Shown: piece after piece, positions 59,374 to 64,000 of the stretch
How positions within the stretch are numbered: the stretch's first letter is position 1
Layout: every line of letters begins with the position of its first letter
Assembly: GCA_964453115.1 (NCBI GenBank)
Contig: CAYVRT010000006.1
Coordinates: 54,547-118,546 of the forward strand
Reading direction: 5' to 3'
Length of the DNA: 64,000 nucleotides
Source: JAIWNK01 sp964453115
GTDB lineage: Bacteria; Chloroflexota; Anaerolineae; Anaerolineales; Anaerolineaceae
The notes under the pieces: model-generated
What the model was told of the DNA's origin: nothing
Seen by the model: the letters and a program-made list of their open reading frames with translations, nothing else
Databases searched by the model: none
Position numbers and translations under genes: made by a program

Positions 59374-60750
59374 ATGCCCCAATACCCCGTTGAACCATTC
59401 CGTATTAAAATGACCGAACCTATCCGCCTGATTGATGCTGCTGCACGCCAAAACGCCATGCAGCATGCCGGGTACAACCTGTTTGCCCTGCGCGCCGAGG
59501 ATGTCTTCATTGACCTGCTAACCGATTCAGGAACAGGTGCAATGAGCCAGGAACAATGGGCGGCAATGATGCGCGGCGATGAATCGTATGCCGGCGCCCG
59601 TTCCTACTTCCGCCTGGCGGAGGCCATGCAGGCTATTTTTGGCTTTGAACATTTCGTTCCCACCCATCAAGGACGGGCCGCAGAAAACATCCTCGCCAAT
59701 TTGCTCGTCCAACCCGGCATGTCCATTCCTTCCAATATGCATTTCGACACAACCGAGGGCAACATTCGAGCGCGCGGTGGACGCCCCGCCAACCTAGTCA
59801 TTGATGAGGCCAACGACCCCACCAACCCACACCCCTTCAAAGGCAACATGGATTTAGACAAACTGCGCGCCTTCATTGAACGCACCGGTACCGAAAACAT
59901 CCCCTTTGGCTGCATCACCATCACCAACAACGCCGGCGGCGGACAGCCCGTCTCACTCGCCAATCTACATGCCGTCTCCGAGCTATACCACAGCTATGGC
60001 ATCCCCTTCTTCATTGATTGCTGCCGCTACGCTGAAAATGCCTACTTCATCAAGCTGCGAGAACCCGGTTACGCTCAAAAAACAACACTCGAGATTGCCC
60101 GCGAAATCTTCTCCCTGGCGGATGGCGCCTGGATGAGCGCCAAAAAGGATGGCATGGTCAATATGGGCGGCTTTCTGGCCGTACGGGATGCCAACCTCTT
60201 TCAACGCATCAGCAATGAACTGATCCTGCGCGAGGGCTTTGTTACCTATGGTGGCCTTTCGGGGCGCGACCTGGATGCGCTGGCCGTTGGCCTGTGGGAA
60301 GCCCTGGATGAAAGCTACCTGGCCTACCGCCTGGGCCAAACCGCTTACCTGGCCGAGCGGCTCAAGCAATTGGGCGTCCCAACCATCGAACCCGCCGGCG
60401 GCCATGCCATTTATGTGGATGCTGGACGAATGCTGCCGCACATTGCCCCCGCCCATTTCCCCGGCCAAGCATTGGCTGCCGGGCTTTACCTGGAAGGCGG
60501 TGTGCGCGGCGTGGAAATTGGCTCTGTCATGTTTGCGTACCCCGACCCTGATACCGGCCAAATGATCCATCCACGCCTCGAACTCGTCCGCCTTGCCATT
60601 CCACGCCGCGTTTACACCCAGGCCCACCTGGATTACGTCGCCGAAACGCTCGGAAAGCTCGGCCAACAAGCAGCCAGCCTGCGCGGCTACCGCATTACCT
60701 ATGCGCCACCGCTCATGCGACACTTCACCGCCCGCTTTGAACCACTCTAA
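59374..60750 (+). CDS. tnaA: Tryptophanase (tryptophan indole-lyase)
   Basis: 458 residues, PLP fold type I beta-eliminating lyase. Schiff-base Lys258 in SAKKD (255-259); YGGLSGRDLDALAVGL and GGHAIYVDAGRMLPH typical of the family. The key for substrate is VEIGS near the C-terminus: tyrosine phenol-lyase has MERG there with the Arg that holds the phenol, so tryptophan is favoured. Breaks tryptophan to indole, pyruvate and ammonia. GGAG is 10 bases from ATG 59374. No TnaC-like leader or permease is adjacent, but the 144 bases upstream hold no other gene. Confidence 0.87.
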   Translation: MPQYPVEPFRIKMTEPIRLIDAAARQNAMQHAGYNLFALRAEDVFIDLLTDSGTGAMSQEQWAAMMRGDESYAGARSYFRLAEAMQAIFGFEHFVPTHQGRAAENILANLLVQPGMSIPSNMHFDTTEGNIRARGGRPANLVIDEANDPTNPHPFKGNMDLDKLRAFIERTGTENIPFGCITITNNAGGGQPVSLANLHAVSELYHSYGIPFFIDCCRYAENAYFIKLREPGYAQKTTLEIAREIFSLADGAWMSAKKDGMVNMGGFLAVRDANLFQRISNELILREGFVTYGGLSGRDLDALAVGLWEALDESYLAYRLGQTAYLAERLKQLGVPTIEPAGGHAIYVDAGRMLPHIAPAHFPGQALAAGLYLEGGVRGVEIGSVMFAYPDPDTGQMIHPRLELVRLAIPRRVYTQAHLDYVAETLGKLGQQAASLRGYRITYAPPLMRHFTARFEPL

Positions 60751-60762
60751 AAAGGATGTCCG

Positions 60763-61197
60763 ATGAAAGCACTTCGTTTTCTGCTGCCCCTGCTCGCCCT
60801 ATTGCTCCTTCTTGCTGCCTGCAACCAGACAAAACCCGTCCCCGAAGATGTGCAGGCCAACCTGATCGCTGCTGCCGACCCAATCACCGACCGCCTGCTA
60901 ACGGCCCTGGCCGCCAATGACTATGAAAGCTTCACCCAGGATATGGAAACAACAATGAAAACCAGCATGACCGAAGCACAGTTCAACGACCTGCGCCAAT
61001 TGCTGGAAGACAAAGCCGGCGCTTACCAATCGCGGCAGTTGAACACCGTCCAACAAAGTGGTGATTTCTACATCGTCCTCTACACCGCCGCATTTGAAAA
61101 ATCGCCCGCTGTCACCCTGCGGATCGTCCTCACCCAGGCCGAACCCTATCAGCTAACCGGCCTGTGGCTCGACTCGCCCGAGTTGCGTAAAAAATAA
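60763..61197 (+). CDS. DUF3887-like lipoprotein
   Basis: 144 residues. Signal peptide with lipobox LAAC (Cys about 20). The mature part (ITDRLLTALAANDYESFTQDM...MTEAQFNDL, then a beta segment GDFYIVLYTAAFEKSPAVTLRIVL) matches the DUF3887 fold, an outside NTF2-like module of unknown role. Twelve bases after tnaA and ten before the M32 gene, so in one transcript. Confidence 0.75.
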   Translation: MKALRFLLPLLALLLLLAACNQTKPVPEDVQANLIAAADPITDRLLTALAANDYESFTQDMETTMKTSMTEAQFNDLRQLLEDKAGAYQSRQLNTVQQSGDFYIVLYTAAFEKSPAVTLRIVLTQAEPYQLTGLWLDSPELRKK

Positions 61198-61207
61198 CAA
61201 GGTTGCC

Positions 61208-62707
61208 ATGGAAAAGAAATTTCAAGAACTCAAAGCCCGGTTGTTAGAAATCAACGACCTCGATTCAGCCGCTGCCATCCTCAACTGGGATCAATCTACC
61301 TTCATGCCCCCCCAGGGGGCCGGGGCACGCGCCAGGCAAATGTCCACCCTGGTGCGCCTCTCCCAGGAATACTTCACCAGCCCGGTCATTGGTCACCTGC
61401 TGGATGAGCTGCGCCCCCTGGAAGAAAGCCTGCCCTACGATTCCGACCAGGCCAGCCTGATCCGCGTGACCCGCCGCACCTATGAGCGCGCCTTGCGCAT
61501 ACCACCCGATTTTATTGCCCGCTTCTTTGCTCATGGTGCCCAAACCTACCAGGTGTGGACAGAGGCTCGCCCAACCAATGATTTTGCCCGACTTCAACCC
61601 TATCTGGAAAAATCGCTTGAACTCAGCCGACAAATGGCCGATTACTTCCCTGGCTATGAGCATATCGCCGACCCCTTGATTGATTTTTCCGATTACGGCA
61701 TGAAAACCGCCTCCGTACGCGCCATCTTCAACGACCTGCGTCAACAGCTTATCCCATTGGTGGAACAAATCACCAGCCGCCCGCCAGGCGACGACGCATG
61801 CCTGCGCGCCCACTTCCCCGAAAAAGAACAAATCGAATTCGGAGTTGAGGTCATCCGCCGCCTTGGCTTCGATTTTGAACGCGGCCGTCAGGATAAAAGC
61901 CCTCACCCCTTCACCACCAGCTTCAGCGTTTCGGATGTGCGCATCACCACCCGTGTGGATGAACACAATTTTGGCGACGCCTTCTTCAGCACCATCCACG
62001 AGGCCGGCCACGCCATGTATGAACAAGGCGTCTCACTCACCCTGGATGGCAGCCCACTGGCTGGCGGCATCTCTGCCGGCGTCCACGAAAGCCAATCGCG
62101 CCTCTGGGAAAACATTGTTGGCCGCAGCTTGCCCTTCTGGCGCTTCTTCTACCCCCGCCTGCAACACGCCTTCCCCAAACAACTGGGCCATGTATCGCTC
62201 GATACTTTCTACCGCGCCATTAACAAGGTCGAAAAATCCCTCATCCGCACCGATGCCGACGAGGTGACCTACAACCTGCATGTCATGTTGCGCTTTGAGC
62301 TGGAATTGCAATTACTGGAAGGCAAACTGGAGGTGCGCCACCTGCCACAGGCCTGGAACGATCACTTCCGCAGCGATTTGGGCATCACCCCGCCGGATGA
62401 CCGACTGGGCGTCCTGCAGGATGTTCACTGGTATGGCGGCGCAATTGGCGGCGCCTTCCAGGGCTACACACTGGGCAATATCATGAGCGGTCTTTTCTAC
62501 CAGGCTGCCCTGCACGCCCACCCCGAAATTCCAGCCGAAATGGAAGCCGGACGGTTCAATATTTTGCACAGCTGGTTGCAAGAAGCCATCTACCAACACG
62601 GACGAAAGTTCACTGCCCAAGAATTGCTACAACGCATAACCGGCAGCACCGAGCTGAGCATTGCCCCTTACATCGAATACCTGCGCAGCAAATACCAGGC
62701 CCTCTAA
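61208..62707 (+). CDS. Metallocarboxypeptidase M32 (Taq type)
   Basis: 499 residues. Zinc-binding HEAGH (His264-His268) in STIHEAGHAMYEQG, third ligand Glu in GVHESQSRLWEN; helical all-alpha fold. Removes C-terminal residues from peptides and feeds amino acids to catabolism, consistent with tnaA in the same transcript. Cytoplasmic, no signal. Conserved DWDQ-like LNWDQSTFMP near residue 26. Confidence 0.94.
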   Translation: MEKKFQELKARLLEINDLDSAAAILNWDQSTFMPPQGAGARARQMSTLVRLSQEYFTSPVIGHLLDELRPLEESLPYDSDQASLIRVTRRTYERALRIPPDFIARFFAHGAQTYQVWTEARPTNDFARLQPYLEKSLELSRQMADYFPGYEHIADPLIDFSDYGMKTASVRAIFNDLRQQLIPLVEQITSRPPGDDACLRAHFPEKEQIEFGVEVIRRLGFDFERGRQDKSPHPFTTSFSVSDVRITTRVDEHNFGDAFFSTIHEAGHAMYEQGVSLTLDGSPLAGGISAGVHESQSRLWENIVGRSLPFWRFFYPRLQHAFPKQLGHVSLDTFYRAINKVEKSLIRTDADEVTYNLHVMLRFELELQLLEGKLEVRHLPQAWNDHFRSDLGITPPDDRLGVLQDVHWYGGAIGGAFQGYTLGNIMSGLFYQAALHAHPEIPAEMEAGRFNILHSWLQEAIYQHGRKFTAQELLQRITGSTELSIAPYIEYLRSKYQAL

Positions 62708-62727
62708 AACCCACCGTTAACACCACC

Positions 62728-62760
62728 CCGCCGCCCTTGTTCAGGGCGGCGGTTAGATTT
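62728..62760 (+). terminator. Intrinsic terminator after the M32 gene
   Basis: CCGCCGCCC / GGGCGGCGG, 9 bp, over 7 bases, followed by TTAGATTTT. On the minus strand there is no T-run, so it mainly ends the tnaA-M32 transcript. Confidence 0.8.
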
Positions 62761-63822
62761 TCAATCCGCATCCGTCTCAGACCACCTTTCGGCAATCTCT
62801 GTCAGGTCAGCCCCTGTTTTTCGGGCAAAACGCTCCAGGTTCTGAAAACGCTCTCGAAAGCGACGATTTTGCTCACGCAGCGCACTTTCAGCATCCATTT
62901 TACCGGCGTGTGCCAGTTGCGTCACTGCAAACAAAAGCGCGCCCAATGCCTCAGGCTGCCCCGGTTGCACAGCAGAGAAAGCATCCCGCACCGACTCGAG
63001 GGCCTTTGACCAATTCAGGCTCAGCCCCACCCGCTCGGCGCGGCTCTGATATTCACCGGCCAGCGAAAGCGCGGGGAGGGAAAGCGGCACACTATCCAGC
63101 ATTCCTTTTTCTGCCTGCCCATTGGCTGCCCGCTCCTCGGCCTTCAGGCGCTCCCAATTTTGCAGCACATCCCCCACCCCATCCACCTGCACCTCACCAA
63201 ACACATGCGGATGGCGGCGGACGATCTTCTCGTAAATTCCCCGGCTCACCTGTGCCAGGTTAAAGCTGCCGCGCTCGGCTGCAATTTGTGCGTGTAACAC
63301 AATTTGCAGCAGCAAATCGCCAAACTCCTCACACATCTTTGCTGCATCACCCGCATCAAGCGCATCCAGGGCCTCATACGTTTCCTCAAGCAAGTAAGGC
63401 CGCAGGCTTTCATGCGTCTGCTTACGGTCCCAAGGGCAGCCATCCGGAGCGCGCAAATGTGCCACCACCTCTTGAAAAGCCTCCAATGCGCTGCCGGTCG
63501 GTAAGGGTGGCAAGTAAAGTAACGCCCCGACACCGGGCCAACCTTCAGCCAGTCGCTCCAGCGGCAAGCTCTGCCGTTCTGCGCCCTCACTGCCCACCCA
63601 CCAACAGCCATGCTCCGCCGGATACACAGCCCGCAAAACCGTCACCAGGCGCTGTGCTTGCCCGGCATCCATCACCCCCACCACCCAGGCTGGATGATCC
63701 ACAGCAAAGCCAGGGCAATGCAAGGCACACAGAGCCGCGGCCTGCACCACCGTCAGTTGCTCGGCTTCCTCCACCCCCAATGCGGCACAGGCCGCTGCCA
63801 CCTTTTGCAAAGATACACTCAT
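62761..63822 (-). CDS. mazG: MazG nucleoside triphosphate pyrophosphohydrolase with half a TP-methylase domain
   Basis: 353 residues. From about residue 110 a full MazG domain pair: PDGCPWDRKQTHESLRPYLLEETYEALDAL, the metal-binding EExxE...EEFGD, and a second copy RAERVGLSLNW...ALGALLFAV. The first 110 residues match only the C-terminal half of a tetrapyrrole methylase (HPAWVVGVMDAGQAQ..., LLYLPPLP); the SAM-binding half is missing. Hydrolyses NTPs to NMP and PPi, house-cleaning or stress role. ATG 63822 has GAGGAA upstream. No room for the missing half before rpsI. Confidence 0.88.
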   Translation of the reverse strand: MSVSLQKVAAACAALGVEEAEQLTVVQAAALCALHCPGFAVDHPAWVVGVMDAGQAQRLVTVLRAVYPAEHGCWWVGSEGAERQSLPLERLAEGWPGVGALLYLPPLPTGSALEAFQEVVAHLRAPDGCPWDRKQTHESLRPYLLEETYEALDALDAGDAAKMCEEFGDLLLQIVLHAQIAAERGSFNLAQVSRGIYEKIVRRHPHVFGEVQVDGVGDVLQNWERLKAEERAANGQAEKGMLDSVPLSLPALSLAGEYQSRAERVGLSLNWSKALESVRDAFSAVQPGQPEALGALLFAVTQLAHAGKMDAESALREQNRRFRERFQNLERFARKTGADLTEIAERWSETDAD

Positions 63823-63840
63823 GCCACGTTCCTCGCAGAA

Positions 63841-63885
63841 AACAAACAAGGCTTGCGCAGATGCATACTACCATCTGCGCAAGCC
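63841..63885 (-). terminator. Intrinsic terminator after rpsI
   Basis: Perfect 14-bp stem GGCTTGCGCAGATG / CATCTGCGCAAGCC over 8 bases; minus-strand tail TTGTTTGTTTT. Lies between rpsI and mazG, so mazG needs its own promoter or read-through. Confidence 0.88.
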
Positions 63886-63941
63886 CTTCAGCATTCAAAC
63901 AATATTGCCTGCGCCCTTAAGGGTGCAGAAAACCAGCGATT

Positions 63942-64000
63942 CTAGCGCTTGGTGTAGGTCGGGGCCTTGCGGGCGCGCTTGAGACCGGGCTTCTTGCGCT
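63942..64000 (-). CDS. rpsI: 30S ribosomal protein S9, C-terminal end (cut by window edge)
   Basis: The last 18 residues read RKKPGLKRARKAPTYTKR then TAG, the highly conserved S9 C-terminus whose final Lys-Arg reaches the ribosomal P-site tRNA. The gene continues beyond the window. Confidence 0.95.
   Translation of the reverse strand, partial: RKKPGLKRARKAPTYTKR

Noticed and set aside
59374..60750. Tyrosine phenol-lyase
   Set aside because: VEIGS replaces the MERG segment whose Arg is needed for the phenol substrate.

Overview
The window is a gene-dense bacterial chromosome segment (about 60 protein genes, no rRNA, tRNA, CRISPR array or insertion sequence seen). Gene content suggests a Chloroflexota bacterium, probably Anaerolineae-like: short ATGA-type operon overlaps, GGAGG ribosome binding sites, a T-box leader on ileS, a Kim-type potassium permease with RCK partners, PHA-regulator and phasin-like genes, lipoproteins with Sec/lipobox signals, and a permuted solute-binding protein of a kind I recall from that phylum. 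This assignment is inference, because no marker gene was compared. Both ends are cut inside genes: an unknown membrane protein at 1 and rpsI at 64000.

Layout. 1-7.4 kb (minus): unknown membrane protein, purine nucleoside phosphorylase, threonine aldolase, rluD-like and lspA, then ileS behind a T-box leader. 7.8-9.2 kb (plus): an ATP-cone/uridine-kinase fusion. 9.2-15.4 kb (minus): one long unit rpmH-rnpA-yidD-PQQ lipoprotein-yidC-jag-GT2-pyrimidine nucleoside phosphorylase under a strong promoter at 15.4 kb. 15.4-18.8 kb (minus): a potassium module (KimA-like permease plus two RCK proteins). 18.9-20.1 kb (plus): a cNMP-binding/PP2C phosphatase. 20.1-22.1 kb (minus): a membrane glycosyltransferase. 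22.1-30.6 kb (minus): an 11-gene group 4 [NiFe] hydrogenase operon (Mrp/complex-I-like membrane arm, NiFe large subunit with both CxxC motifs, ferredoxin, maturation protease). 30.7-32.4 kb (minus): ABC1 kinase, divergent from a phasin-like gene and PhaR-like repressor (plus). 33.4-40.9 kb (minus): a permuted SBP_bac_5 lipoprotein followed by a giant alpha-2-macroglobulin-like lipoprotein. 41-48.6 kb: L-lactate dehydrogenase (plus), then mtaB-GH13-DUF1963 and methyltransferase-TPR-lipoprotein units (minus). 48.7-57.3 kb: cold-shock protein, DUF218, PatB-like lyase, RlmI-like methyltransferase, and the fmt-panE-GH13-membrane-protein unit, preceded by an S51-like/CysS-tail fusion. 57.3-64 kb: two SHOCT-like/GGD-repeat envelope-stress-like genes (minus), tryptophanase, lipoprotein and M32 carboxypeptidase (plus), mazG and rpsI (minus).

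How the genes fit together: the window looks like a fermentative, probably anaerobic life style. A ferredoxin-linked, ion-translocating hydrogenase, lactate dehydrogenase, tryptophanase, threonine aldolase, C-S lyase, two alpha-glucan hydrolases, a dipeptide/oligopeptide-type binding protein and a carboxypeptidase would feed sugars and amino acids into H2-evolving fermentation. Salvage enzymes (punA, pdp, ATP-cone uridine kinase) recycle nucleosides.

The most unusual signals are the circularly permuted solute-binding protein, the repeated TATAAT-N6/7-ATG starts without ribosome binding sites (probable leaderless mRNAs), a set of GACGC half-sites between the ABC1 kinase and the phasin/PhaR genes, a MazG with half a tetrapyrrole-methylase domain, and an S51-like hydrolase carrying a CysRS-like tail.
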